Below the pieces are notes generated by a model. That model searched no databases. It was not told where the DNA came from and was given only the letters and a program-made list of their open reading frames with translations. DNA of 52,105 bases, from NCBI GenBank assembly GCA_022496185.1, contig WTXG01000250.1, positions 1-52,105 of the forward strand, in the 5' to 3' direction. The DNA is from Multifurca ochricompacta (lineage: Eukaryota > Basidiomycota > Agaricomycetes > Russulales > Russulaceae). Positions 8,985-19,481 of this stretch are shown here, one piece after another. The position numbers and the translations under genes were made by a program. Position 1 is the first letter of the stretch, and each line of letters starts with the position of its first letter.

Positions 8985-11900
8985 ACCGAACATACGCAAG
9001 AAGTCAATGATGGCAGCAACCCTTGGATGATGGACAGCGGAGCCACCACTCATTTCACACCATATCTAGATGATTTCTCTGAGTATTCCCTCACAAGGGC
9101 ACTCGGTGACAATAGGTGATGGATCCGTAGTCCAAGTCGAAGGAACAGGCAAAGTCATACTCAAAACTCGAAATAATTATGAGTTAGAGTTAAATAATGT
9201 CTTTTACATGCCTGGCAGTGAAAGAATACTGTCGACAAGCTGCATCACAGACAAAGGTGGTTCATGGAGTTCTCTCCATCTGAGGTTAAAATAAAGTACA
9301 ATAATGCAATTATAGCAGAAGGTATCAAGGCTATGGGACTCTATTGGGTCTTTGGGAAAACTATGCAGAATCTTAATACTGCTTCCCACAAATCTGCATC
9401 AAGTAGCCTCGATACCTGGCATTTGCGCATGGGTCATATGTCAAAAGAGGCCCTCAAAAGACATGCTCCTAAGGCTGTAAAAGGCCTTAGTATTGATAAT
9501 AGCCAAGTGGAAGACAAGCCGTGTTATGGTTGTGAAATGGGAAAATCACACCATCTTCCATTCCCTCCCTCTCAAAAGAGAGCTTCAGCACCCTTGGAAG
9601 TCATTCATAGTGACCTAGTTGGTCCTTTGCAATCCACTTCAATTCAAGGGAACCTATACTTCGCCACTTTCATAGACGACTTTAGCAGAACTGCTTAGTT
9701 GTTGCTATGAAAGCTAAAAGTGAATTTACATCGGTCTTTGTAATATTAAGGCATTCCTGGAAAATAAAACAGACAGGAAAATAAAGACCTTACATACAGA
9801 CCGAGGTGGCGAATTCGTTAATAGGGAGCTGAAGTCAATACTTGAGAAGGCTGGCATAGAGCATAAATTGACAATGCCATATTCCCCACAACAGAACGGA
9901 AGGGCTGAAAGGTTCAACAGAACCATCATGGAAAAGGCCACCAGTATGCTGCATCATGCTGGTCTTTCCCTTGGTTTCTGGGAATGTGCAGTGCGAACAG
10001 CCTGTCACATATACAATAGAACGCCTATCCGCTCTAATAAGTGGAGGACACCACTAGAACTTCTGGATGGGGACATTCCAGATGTTTCTTACTTTAAAAT
10101 ATTTGGCTGCTTAGCCTACTACACTGTCCCAGAGGACAAAAGACGTAAACTGGATCACAAAGCCAGGGAGACAGTCTTTGTCGGGTATGCACCCCACTCT
10201 AAAGGATATCTTCTTTGGGATATGCATACTCGATCCTTCGTATTGTCAAGAGATGTGACATTTGATGAAGGGTCCTTCCCATCCAACCTTGCCAAGGACA
10301 GCAAGGGAAACAAAAGGAAAAAGTTACGCCTTTTGTCTTAGAAGTTGAGAGGCCTGTCCAGCCTCAACCAGCAATAGCCACAGTTCCTCAGGCTCCTGAA
10401 GACAAGGAAGCCAGGTTGAGGAACAGGAGGTAGTGGAACCTCCTCAAATAAATCCTGAGCCTACCACACCCGAAAATGAGCTTGACACACACGATCAACT
10501 ATCTATCAGACACCACCATCCCAAATCATGGAACCATCTGAACTCCCCCAGAGAACCCGTGCCAAAAGACAGTCTAAGAAGAATGTTGGCAAGATTTCCC
10601 AACCAGTATTTACTAGGGAAAGTCCACGCTCTCAACAACGTGACAGGGCTGTGCAGGAAGATTTAGATCTTGATACTGCCCGTCCAAACGTTCACGACGC
10701 ATGAATCCTCGATTTTATAATGAGGATAATGCTGAGTTCGTGCAGGGTTCTTCCAGACTTGGGCATATGGAATTGCTAAATGCCGCGGAGTCTCTTATAG
10801 AGATCCCCTGACTTTTCAGGAGGCAATGCAGTCTGACAATGCCAGTGAATGGCTTGAGGCATGTAAATATGAAATGATGCCTTAGATAAACTTAATGTGT
10901 GGCGCCTTGAGGATCTTCCAAAGGAAGAAAGGCTGTCAAGTCAAAATGGGTTTTTAAGCTGAAACCAGATGGACGGTTTCATGCTAGGCTGTGGCAAAAG
11001 GTTCACCCAAGTAGAAGGGGTGGACTTCGACGAAACATTCTCACCAGTCGCCAGATTTGAATCACTTAGATTATTACTAGCGCTAGCTACGCTAGAGGAT
11101 TGGGAAATCCACCAATGGATGTCAAATCGGCATTCCTACATGGCAATCTGGATGAAGAGATTTATATGGAGCAACCAGTGGTTTCGTCGTTGCTGGTCAA
11201 GAGTCCAAAGTTTGTAGGCTACAAAAAGCATTATATGGCCTCAAACAAGCCTCCCGAGCATGGAATCTCAATTCCATGCAGTTCTTAATGAACTGGGCTT
11301 TACTCGGACGTACTCTGATGCAGGAGTATATGTGTTTCATCAAAAGGAGGAGGGTGATTCACTTATGTCATTCTCTATGTAGATGACATTACTATACTTG
11401 GATCTTCCAATGATAAGATAACGTGGCTGAAGTCATCTCTATCTAGTCGATATGAGATGACTGACTTGGGAGAAATCCAGTCATACCTTGGAGTTAACAT
11501 CACCAGGGATCGTCCTAATAAGACACTGGAAATTGACCAAGCAGCCTACGTTTTATCTATTATTGAGAAGTTTGGGATGAGGGATTCCAACCGAGTATAT
11601 ACTCCTCTTCCCTCTGGCGCTGATGTACATCTGGTCAAGTTTGATGGCCAGGCATCTACTTCTGAAATAAAGAAGTACCAACAGCTGATGGGGTCTCTGC
11701 TATGGGTGCAGATTGGAAGCAGACCTGATATCAGTTTTGCTGTGGCGCGCCTTAGTCAATATGCTTCCAACCCCTCTCAAGATCACATGCGACTTGCAAA
11801 GTATGTCTTAAAGTATCTTAATAGTACAAAAGACTGCAAGTTGCGGTATTCTGGAGGGAATGGGGAGAGTGGCCTTCATGGCTTTGCAGATTCCTCATGG

Positions 11901-12300
11901 GGAGATCAAGAGGACTGCCGCTCTACCTCAGGCTATGTGTTTTTCTTAGCAAATGGTGCCATATCTGGTGTTCCAGAAAGCAGAAAACCAGTAGCACAGT
12001 CCACCACAGAAGCCGAGTACATGAGCCTCTCTGAGGCTGCAAATCAGGCAGCGTGGTATAGGACTTTTATGGAGGAATTAGGGTATGAGGTATCCTCCCC
12101 TATACTACTCCACTGTGAAATAAGGGTGCCATGGATTTGGCATTAAACCCAGTCACAGGAAGGCGGTCAAAGCATATTCCATAAGTACCATGCCATTAGG
12201 GGGTACATTGAATCGCACATAATTGAGTTAGTGCGTACCCCCACAGGTGAGATGCTGGCAGATGGCTTTACTAAGTCTCTACCAAAGCGTCGTTTGAAAC
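8985..12300 (+). pseudogene. Copia Pol: protease, integrase, reverse transcriptase, RNase H (frameshifted)
   Basis: Protease: MMDSGATTHF with DSG at 9033-9041. Integrase: zinc motif WHLRMGHMS...CYGCEMGK at about 9417-9540, catalytic residues in HSDLVGP, LHTDRGGEF (about 9797) and QQNGRAERFNRT. RT: VKSKWVFKLKPDGRFHARL (about 10930), VDFDETFSPVARFESLRLLL, and YVDD at 11376-11387. RNase H: GFADSSWGDQEDCRSTSGYV and AQSTTEAEYMSLSEAANQA (to about 12055), then the C-terminal EMLADGFTKSL near 12250-12285. The reading frame changes several times (about 8985, 9260, 9700, 10340-10960, 11220, 12110) through one- or two-base indels, while encoded motifs stay intact. I see few CGA-to-TGA stops here, unlike the gypsy copies. 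Confidence 0.9.
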
Positions 12301-12600
12301 CATGGTAAATGGACTTGGACTTATGCTGAAATGAGAGAGCTGGAATCTGGAGACTTTGTATACCAGTTTCACTTTCCCACCATGAGAAATTCTCAACTTC
12401 GAGAGTGACGCAAGAGGTGTGTATGGTTTCAGTTTGCATAAGCGAATCACCGCGATATGCCTCTGAACACCATGCTCTCTCGCACTCAGAGAGTTAGAGA
12501 AGTTGGATCTCTGGCTGGCATATGCTCATTTAATTGTGATGACAGTGTGCTCATCCAACTCATTTTCCATCCATGACCAGATGCCTTCAGCATGGAGGGA

Positions 12601-13102
12601 TGTTGAACACAGAAGATGTTCAGTGATGCTTCAGGCATCAGGTGATCAGATTAGCTACTTTGTAGATTAGATTAGATACCGGAGTTTTGGACTTTTACAT
12701 TATCATTATTACTTTCTTTCTCACATTCTGCAGTAGCTGACTGATACACCGTGTAACATGTGATTTCTGTAATGGCCAATGGCCTTTCTCCCTCATGTTT
12801 ATTGTTTGGACTCTGTCCGGCACTTGTGGACTTATTCCCAGTGCACAGACCATCCCTTCGAAGAGTATATAAGGGTGTCTGTTTCGTCCTCTACACTTCA
12901 GAGTTCTTCTAACATCTGAAGTGTAAGTTCCTTTCATACTATCTACTTTACCATTAGACTAATGTTCTTTACATAGAACTTTCTTTGTCTAGGTCAGTAG
13001 TATAGTTAATAGAGTTCTTCTAACATCTGAAGTAACTTTCTTTGTCTAGCCTTACACGCTAACCACTAACAGTCAGTATGCTGCGCACATGCCTGTTCCA
13101 CA
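12601..13102 (+). repeat. Copia 3' LTR and preceding polypurine tract
   Basis: Starts directly after GGAGGGA (polypurine tract ending at 12600) and ends TGTTCCACA at 13102, followed by the target duplication ATCTC. Same length as the 5' LTR. The stretch 12301-12600 before it is 3' untranslated sequence. Confidence 0.92.
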
Positions 13103-13452
13103 ATCTCTTTGGCCAATGGCCTTTGTCCCTCATTGTTTATTGTCCAGCACTTGTGGACTTATTCCCAGTGTGCACAGACCATTTCCCCTGGCCCCCACGG
13201 GTATATAAGGGTGTCTGTTTCATCTCTTCCACTTCAGAGTTTCTTCAACCTCTGAAGTGTAAGTCTTACTATACTCTCTACTTACCTTTGACTAATGTCT
13301 CTTGTAGATACTTGTCTTTCTAGGTCAGTAGTATAGTTAATATAGAGTTTCTTCAACCTCTGAAGTATACTTGTCTTTCTAGCCTTACACGCTACTAACC
13401 ACAGTCAGTATAACCAGCAGCATGATTGTTTGACATAAAATTCTCTATGCAA

Positions 13453-13529
13453 AGCCTGGACCTGGGATTGAACCCAGGTCCTCCAGACAAGCTGGGTCTT
13501 TGGTGCTCTGACCACTGAGTTACGCAGCC
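13453..13529 (-). repeat. tRNA-like sequence (SINE head or decayed tRNA)
   Basis: On the minus strand an A-box-like TAACTCAGTGGTCAGAGCA (13522-13504) is followed by a B box GGTTCAATCC (13474-13465) inside a perfect T-arm CTGGG-TTCAATC-CCAG. The acceptor arms do not pair and no good anticodon arm forms, so it is unlikely to be a working tRNA. It resembles the tRNA-like block of the elements at 40711 and 51807. Confidence 0.55.
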
Positions 13530-14021
13530 TCATGAAATATAATCACACAACCTCCTATATTAAGGTCATGTAAAGTTGCATTGTGTGACATTCAACAATG
13601 AGACCAGAACCAGAAGTAACAACCCCACACAACACAGATTGGCCAAACAGGATTGACAGGTCACTCACCAAGACCTCTGTGCTTGGTCCTTCTGTCAGAT
13701 TCATGAGCTCAACTTCCAGAATCCCATCACCATCCTCCATCCCAGCCTCTTCTGGAGTCTGCTCAGCATCAACTTGATGCCTGCTGTGTGTGAAAATGAA
13801 TCATTGAACCTTTGAATGCACCACTCCTGCTGGATATCGTCATGTTCACATTGGGTCACACTCTCAGGCTTGGAATCCCCCAACATCTCAGATATCAGTG
13901 AGTTACTTGGACTTTAAATATATTAATGTCAACCTCATCTCATGATGCCAGCACACCAGTCACAGCAACAAACTGTGTGTGTACCCCCATTCATGTCACT
14001 TCCGTCAACCCACACCTGTAG
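13530..14021 (-). other. Possible exon remnant on the minus strand, unidentified
   Basis: An acidic reading frame (EAGMEDGDGILEVELMNLTE, about 13765-13660) is preceded by ACACAG and followed by GTGAGT, as for an internal exon. I do not recognise the protein. It could be a gene fragment related to the neighbouring ATP12 pseudogene by co-duplication, or chance. Confidence 0.3.
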
Positions 14022-14875
14022 TACAAGTGCAGAAGCAACACTCAAGTGCTTTGGAACAAGAAGGTTCTCTTTCCATCACCCTTGATTCCTACCCACTCAA
14101 GACGCCCAGGAAAGCCTTTACTCTTGCCTTGCTTGAAATGCCTCTCCACAACACTTATTGTGACAGTGGGAAAACCAACGTAGTTTGCTCAAGTCCTACA
14201 CACTTCCTATGGTATGATGTGTGCATCAGTTCTCTGTTGAGTAATGAACTTATCTAGAAGTAGACTTCTTTGGCAGCATGTGCGACAGACTCGATGAATG
14301 AAGCTGTAACATGTGTGGATGTGTGCAAAGCCCTACTTAATTATCTTGACACTGATACAGTCTGGTGTGTTTCTGCTTTCTCACTTGTTACATGTTACAC
14401 TAGCTTCCATCAGGATTACCCAGATCCACTTGTGCGTCTGCAAAATAAGCACTGGGACCCCCTGCTCACCTGGGCTCGTGACACCTTTGATGTCGAGCTA
14501 CTAACCCCCACTTCCATGCTACGCCCGACATTCTACTGGCACTGACAGCAACTGACTCAGCTTGACCAACTCTGACTTCTCCGATGCCTTCAACAACTCC
14601 AAGAGGCATGTCAGCAAGACTAATTGCTTCAAAGTCATCCACCAATCTTCCAAGTCTTCTTCGACAACCACGCTTAGCCCCTCTGCACCATTTCTGGTAG
14701 CTCAAGTGGAGGTTACTAGTCAAATTGAGCGCTGGGGAGAGGTTGAAGATGGTGCATACACTTGCCATTTTGTGTGCCCACAGAACCTTACCTCAAACAC
14801 TCAGCTCATGACATTGATTACCATGATGTATGACAGCACATTGACAATACAGCCTGTCTATTGGCTTCAGTCTAG
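14022..14875 (+). pseudogene. ATP12: ATP12-type F1-ATPase assembly factor pseudogene, introns retained
   Basis: ATP12 is the mitochondrial chaperone for the F1 alpha subunit. Matching blocks in order: SLSITLDSYPLKTP (about 14070), WENQRSLLK followed by a LPM|TSLAA junction across an intron, ALLNYLDTDTVC|FHQDYPDPLV across an intron, LQNKHWDPLLTWARDTF, and VEVTSQIERWGEVED followed across an intron by HDIDYHDV. Introns are 14212-14263, 14365-14403 and 14752-14804, all GT-AG, so this is a DNA-level duplicate and not a retrocopy. At least three TGA codons sit where Arg is expected (one at 14831-14833), and several Arg codons read TGT. The part at about 14490-14690 does not match the family. A one-base shortage in a T run occurs near 14050. 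Final stop TAG at 14873-14875. Confidence 0.78.
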
Positions 14876-15757
14876 GGTACGCATGCGATTCTGCTCTAAG
14901 AATCCATTTCGCTCTCCCAACTTGTAATACCCAACTTGCAGATTAAACTTTATTGCACAAATAAGTGGTGTCTTCCATGATGTTTCATGCATACAGTGAC
15001 AACTCCTTTAGTGGCACACCCAAATTCCCCTATCCACATCAGCATCCTCCTCAAGATATAGTGGCAATGTTCCTTCAAGTAATGCACAGAACACTGCGGT
15101 ATGCATGCCAGCATGCAGGGCCAGATATCACGATGACATCACTGGAGTGCAGCAAAATAGGGATTGGTGTGATGTTGCATGTGAGGCCACCAATAAGAAA
15201 GACAGTGGCATTGCCGAGGCTGTGGACAGGACATTAGTGAATATGAGGGGAGATGAGAAGAGTGAGGCATACGAGATTGAGACAAGTGGCAAGGTGGCAC
15301 AAAGTTTGGAACAGTTGACATGGCCCATAAGGGTGCCTGCATCAGGCTCTACCTCTACAAAGTGCAGACTGAGCAACACCTAACAGATCATGGATGTGGC
15401 CCATTTCAAATGCTGACCATACATTTTATTCCATGCTTACCAGTTGGTTTTTTTATTTATTTTTATTTATTTTTTAAATCAACTTTATAATGCACATTGC
15501 CTAAGTCGCACAGTTACTAGACATGAGCTCTGGTAACTACTTTAAGGGAAAATTAAATTGTTGAGTGAGGACCTGTGGTAAAAACCCAGCTAGGGGAAAA
15601 GAATGTGTGCTAAGGTGCCAGTTTAGAAGTTGCTTTCTGAGCCAGAAAGGGGCCCCTTACCCTGTGGAACCTAGTTGGGGTTGTCTTGTAGTGTATGGCT
15701 TGAAAGCTGCACACAACTCCTGTAGGAAGTGAAGAAACACTTCCACATATTTTTTTG
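14876..15757. other. Unassigned sequence
   Basis: Open frames up to about 90 codons exist on both strands (for example 15105-15383 plus) but none carries recognisable motifs. An AT-rich run (TTTTTTTATTTATTTTTATT) lies near 15450. Confidence 0.35.
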
Positions 15758-16200
15758 TCATGAAAACCTGGATCCAACAGAGCATGGCATGATGAGTGGG
15801 GCATGTGTAAGGAATGTGTGAGTGGCAGTGGCCACTGTGGAGCCATCGCAGGTGCAGATGCGGGAAGAGGGAGGTAAGTCACAACTAAACCAGGTTGAGC
15901 AGTCGGCTGTGAAGATGTGGCCTGTGGCTAGGCGCATTGCTGTAGAGGTGGTGTGTTGGGAGAGGGGAGGGAGGCCAGCCTTGGGCCGGTGAGTTGCAGC
16001 GGACCACAATGGATGGTTTGAGTCATCAGGGGGACAGTTGATGGAGAGGGTGTATGCCTGGTTGTCAGATCATTCTGGGTAATCATTTGTGGGGGTATGA
16101 GATGCTTGCTCCCAGACCCATTCCCCATGCCAATTGTCAAACACATGAAGATGAGAGAGGGAGTGCCACTTAGCTGGAGAGGGCCACCAGAGGGATGGAG
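15758..16200 (-). pseudogene. Probable LINE (Tad1-like) 3' fragment: RNase H C-terminal region
   Basis: The minus strand encodes AMRLATGHIFTADCSTWF (about 15935-15890), DLPPSSRICTCDG and TATHTFLTHAPLIM. This follows the pattern of the end of fungal LINE polyproteins (RL.tGHaFTg.Y..RF.......C.CG...QT..Hil..Cp). Upstream, WHSLSHLHVFDNWHGEWVWE fits the preceding linker. Arg positions are replaced by Cys/Trp, and one TGA is present, consistent with CpG decay. No RT or endonuclease part was seen. Confidence 0.5.
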
Positions 16201-17127
16201 ATCTGGCAGTGATGAGCAGATTTTGATGAGACAGTCTGGGCTCAGTAGTCCCTCATTGCCAGGGCCCACATGAAGGTGAGCGAGGTCTCTGGGAAAGAGG
16301 AGGTGAGAGATGTCAGCAATCATTGAAAGGAGACAAAATCCCCCCTGAATGCTTTGGGATCATGTGATTGTAATTGTAAGAGAGAGGAAGAGGAGCACGT
16401 AATGATGATTTCAGGAGCAATTGTCACTCCTGCAAAGAAATTGCATAGCCAGTGCATGGTTTGCACCAGCCTGAACAACTCCACATCTGCTTTCGTTGCC
16501 CCTGTCCCTCGACACTATGCCATCATCCATTCCTCACATGAGTTCATGATGGTGGAGGCCGTGGTGCTGACCATTTTGCAATCCAGGCCTGTTGGCATTA
16601 CACTCTCAATCATCAAGTGGTCCTGCACCCATGCACCCAAATATGCGGACAGTTGTTTGTAGAGAGCTAGATAATACCTGAATGTTCCACACAGCTAAAG
16701 TGGAGATAGAGGTAATTGGCTCACTTTTCCTATAAAAATGTCAGAAGCAATACCAAGAATAAACAAACAAAGTACTTACATTCCACAATGCTAGTGCGAC
16801 GTCCACTTCAAGTCCTTCAGGCCCACAAGAAGAACCTCCTTGACAGTGGGGATTGTGTGTTGGAGGGTGGGGTTCATTGCAGAAGGTAGAGTCATGATGC
16901 ACTTGGTAGGTGATGGGAACGAATAAGGGAAGTTCAAAATGATGTCAGCTGGCAACCATGACTTGGAAGTGCTTGTACATTTTGTGGTGATTACTGGAAG
17001 GTTGGAATGGAGTGGTCGAATCTATATGAAGAAAAAGGACCTTGGCACCAGGGGGGCAAAGAGAAGGATGGATGAACCAGATGTAAGTTTGGCTAAGGTG
17101 GTGGAAGTTGAGTACAGAGGGCTGCAG
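16201..17127. other. Unassigned sequence
   Basis: Open frames such as 16354-16662 (plus) show no recognisable domain. It may be more decayed LINE or hAT sequence; I cannot support a call. Confidence 0.3.
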
Positions 17128-17583
17128 TAGGGCTGTGCACCATCCGTTTGATGGGTCACACATGCATTGCTAGAATAGTCAAATTGCTTTCAGTTTGAAC
17201 CTCTTGTTCACAAGTTGGCATTGATGCTACCAATACTGTAATAATAACAAAACAAGTGATACATTTATATATTATAATATTAATATAGTATGGGTTGAGA
17301 ACAAAGAGAAAGTAAAACCACCCTACTCTAAATAATGAACACATCTGCCAATTTATCCCATTCCTTGAAGTCCTGATCAGCAACCAGCATATCTTTGTAC
17401 TCTCTCATCTCATTATCAATCTCTTCTACCTGTGCCGAGTTCCAGGCTGCAAGATCCCTGATGTTGTTCCTCCAAGCAAATTTCATCATCTGCAGTTCTT
17501 CAAACCATGCTGCCCCAAGTTGAGCATGTCGTTTTGTTGCAACTTCACCCCCAGCTGAAAAAAGATGTTTTCAAGGTACTGAT
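17128..17583 (-). mobile_element. hAT transposon 3' remnant, cut by gypsy G1
   Basis: TAGGGCTGTGCACCATCCG at 17128 looks like a hAT terminal repeat. About 200 bp inside, the minus strand at 17575-17330 encodes IFSAGGEVATKRHAQLGAAW and a C-terminal stretch matching the hAT dimerisation region. The coding sequence stops at 17583, where the G1 LTR begins, so the element was split by G1. Confidence 0.5.
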
Positions 17584-18169
17584 TGTTATGTCTGGTGTGG
17601 GACATTCCACACAACTTGTGTGACAGTGTGATTTGTGTATTCAGATAAGAAACCAATAAGGCCTCTTGGAGTCAATGGGATGAGTCAAAGTCAAAGGGGC
17701 TGTTCCCTAGGACAATGTTGAGTGGAGAAGTGCCGAAAGCACTGAGATGGACAAGTCAAAGGATTCAAGGGGAAGTCCAGAAGACAAACACCAATGTATT
17801 CAATAAGTTGAGTCTGAGGTCTACAGTGTAGCTACAGCAGACTTATATACATAATCGAATGGGCATCTATGAGATAAGGATCACAGAGTCAGGTGGGCCC
17901 GAATATACGAAAGCAGATGGCGTAAAGCCTGGCTTCTGATAGGGAATTAAGTAAGAGTCTGTTCTTAAAGATAAGGAGATAAGATGATAAGAGGGTAAAC
18001 ATGGCCAAGCATCAAGTCAACAAAGTCAAAGACAGTCACGGGGATGGAAGTAAGGCACATGATGGATCCCAGGAAGGGGATGTGATCAGGAAGTGTAACA
18101 TAGGCAGAAGGGTGGGGTTGGCATTGGGGAGAGTGAAGAAAAGGGGAGTACTTGGTGGGGTTCATAACA
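17584..18169 (-). repeat. G1 3' LTR (586 bp)
   Basis: Runs TGTTATGTC...TCATAACA on the plus strand, preceded on the coding strand by the polypurine tract AGAAGAGGGGGTGA (18183-18170). It is the same family as the G2 LTRs. Confidence 0.85.
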
Positions 18170-18200
18170 TCACCCCCTCTTCTGGTTCTAGCTGACCTGG

Positions 18201-19478
18201 CTAGAAACAACTTGTGCCATCATCATCCTGCACCAGTTCCAGGTAATCATCAGCTACATTACAGTCATCAAGGGTGTCATTCTCCTTGTCCAAATCCTGG
18301 GGGCACCTGTGGGTGTGCAGGAATCCATACAGGCCATGTTGCCCACACTGGTAACACAGGTCGTGAATTGGGCAGTCGAGTTTGCGATGTCCCAAGTTGT
18401 GATGCAAACACTTGCCACACCAGCCTGACAGGTTGATGATTGTTGGAGCCACACCTACATGGCAGAAAATGCAGAACCTACTCCAGTGCAAGTTACTGCA
18501 ACAGTGGCAACACCACTTGCGATTGAGGGGGCAGTTCCAGCTGATGTGGTACTTGCTATCGCATCGCCAGCACGTCTCTCCACAGGGGTTCTCATGCATA
18601 TGCAGCATTTCAAATCAATTGGGCAGCAGCATCAGTGCAGCTCCCAATGATCATGGTGGGAGGGGGCATGCATAGGTGTCTGCGTACCTCTTGGTGATGG
18701 TCTGATATGTGTCCCCTCACTCCAACCTCTTCCAAATCTCAACCAACTCCTGCTTGACCTGGAACATCCTGCTGGTCAGCCTCATCATCCACTTCACATG
18801 TTCTTTATACTGTGTGTTGAGTGTAGTGCACAGTGTCAAATTCTTCCGCAGTCTCATGACTTCTGCCTTGAGACGCAGAAGACACATATCATTCAGGACT
18901 TCGTCTATCGTGAAGGCCTGTGAGTCTTCAGCAGCCAGATGCCCAAGCTGCTCATCACTCATTGTGTGATGAAGATGGCCTGTATACCTTTCTTCCAGAT
19001 AAACTGGTGCCCCATAGATGGGGCCATCCTTCTTCATGCATCCTGCAACATCCATCCCTCCATTCGTGTAGAAAATGTACTTGGCTATGGCAACCATCCC
19101 ATCAGCCATGGTGATCTCCAAGGGGTAGTACATGGAGGAGTTCAGGTTATTGACGAAGAATGGGAACTCTGGGACCTTGTCGTCCATCTCCATACCTAAT
19201 AGGTTGTTCAGGTGCAGCTCGTCACAGTGTTCAAAGTCATCATTGGGATTGGGGGACTGATTCTTAACTCATGCCTCTGCAGCTTCATAGTCAATGGGCA
19301 AAGAGGGACATGTAGACGGATGAGCAGATGGGAAATTCTTGACAACTACAGTGGAGGATGTGAAGGCATCGATGGCAGCATTGGCAGCAATGAAAGACAT
19401 GATAGAGTGGATAGTGGTAGAATGTTGCTGGGGGAGCATGTACTGGGGAATTTGATCAGGGTCTGGGGGGTCATCCTT
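18201..19478 (-). pseudogene. G1 C-terminal tail: coiled coil plus four zinc knuckles
   Basis: Lies directly after the chromodomain, in the same frame, separated from it by a TAA codon (19481-19479). Order: a Ser/Thr-rich linker; a conserved block YPLEITMADGMVAIAKYIFY and GAPVYLEERYTGHLHHTM; a Leu/Lys/Glu-rich stretch (LRLKAEVMRLRKNLTL, then QVKQELVEIWKRLE) that looks coiled-coil. After that come Cys/His clusters CWRCDSKYHISWNC, CCHCCSNLHWSRFC, CGKCLHHNLGHRKLDC and a fourth CYQC...HTHRC, then an acidic end (ADDYLELVQDDDG). The first two are CCHC knuckles with C-x2-C-x4-H-x4-C spacing. It parallels the tails in G2 and G3. A frame change lies between the two sub-blocks at about 18610-18716. Possible roles are nucleic-acid binding or targeting (inference). 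Confidence 0.7.
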
Positions 19479-19481
19479 TTA

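Larger units (their letters stand above)
6568..13102 (+). mobile_element. Complete Ty1/copia retrotransposon
   Basis: Two 502-bp LTRs (6568-7069 and 12601-13102) with ends TGTTGAACA...TGTTCCACA bound an internal region with gag and pol. The whole is flanked by ATCTC at 6563-6567 and 13103-13107. By eye the LTRs differ at about ten positions, so insertion is fairly recent. Pol order is protease, integrase, RT, RNase H, which defines copia. The pol frame carries several single-base indels, so the copy is probably not autonomous. Confidence 0.93.
5474..13435 (+). mobile_element. Old copia-family solo LTR, split by two later insertions
   Basis: The LTR pieces are 5474-5641, 6555-6567 and 13108-13435, about 509 bp together. 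They align with the 502-bp LTR of the complete copia element (shared GATGCTTCAGGCATC, TATATAAGGGTGTCTGTTTC and CTTTCTAGCCTTACACGCTA). The outer ends are TG...CA and are flanked by the 5-bp duplication TAAAA (5469-5473 and 13436-13440). The insertions are a 908-bp solo LTR with TSD GTAAG and the complete copia with TSD ATCTC. No internal copia sequence belongs to this copy, so it is a solo LTR. Confidence 0.85.

Noticed and set aside
13453..13529. Functional tRNA gene (also 40711-40786 and 51807-51882)
   Set aside because: A and B boxes are present but acceptor and anticodon arms do not fold properly, and two copies lie inside a transposon.
15105..15383. 92-codon plus-strand frame as a gene
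   Set aside because: No recognisable motif, no splice context, and similar-sized frames exist on the opposite strand.
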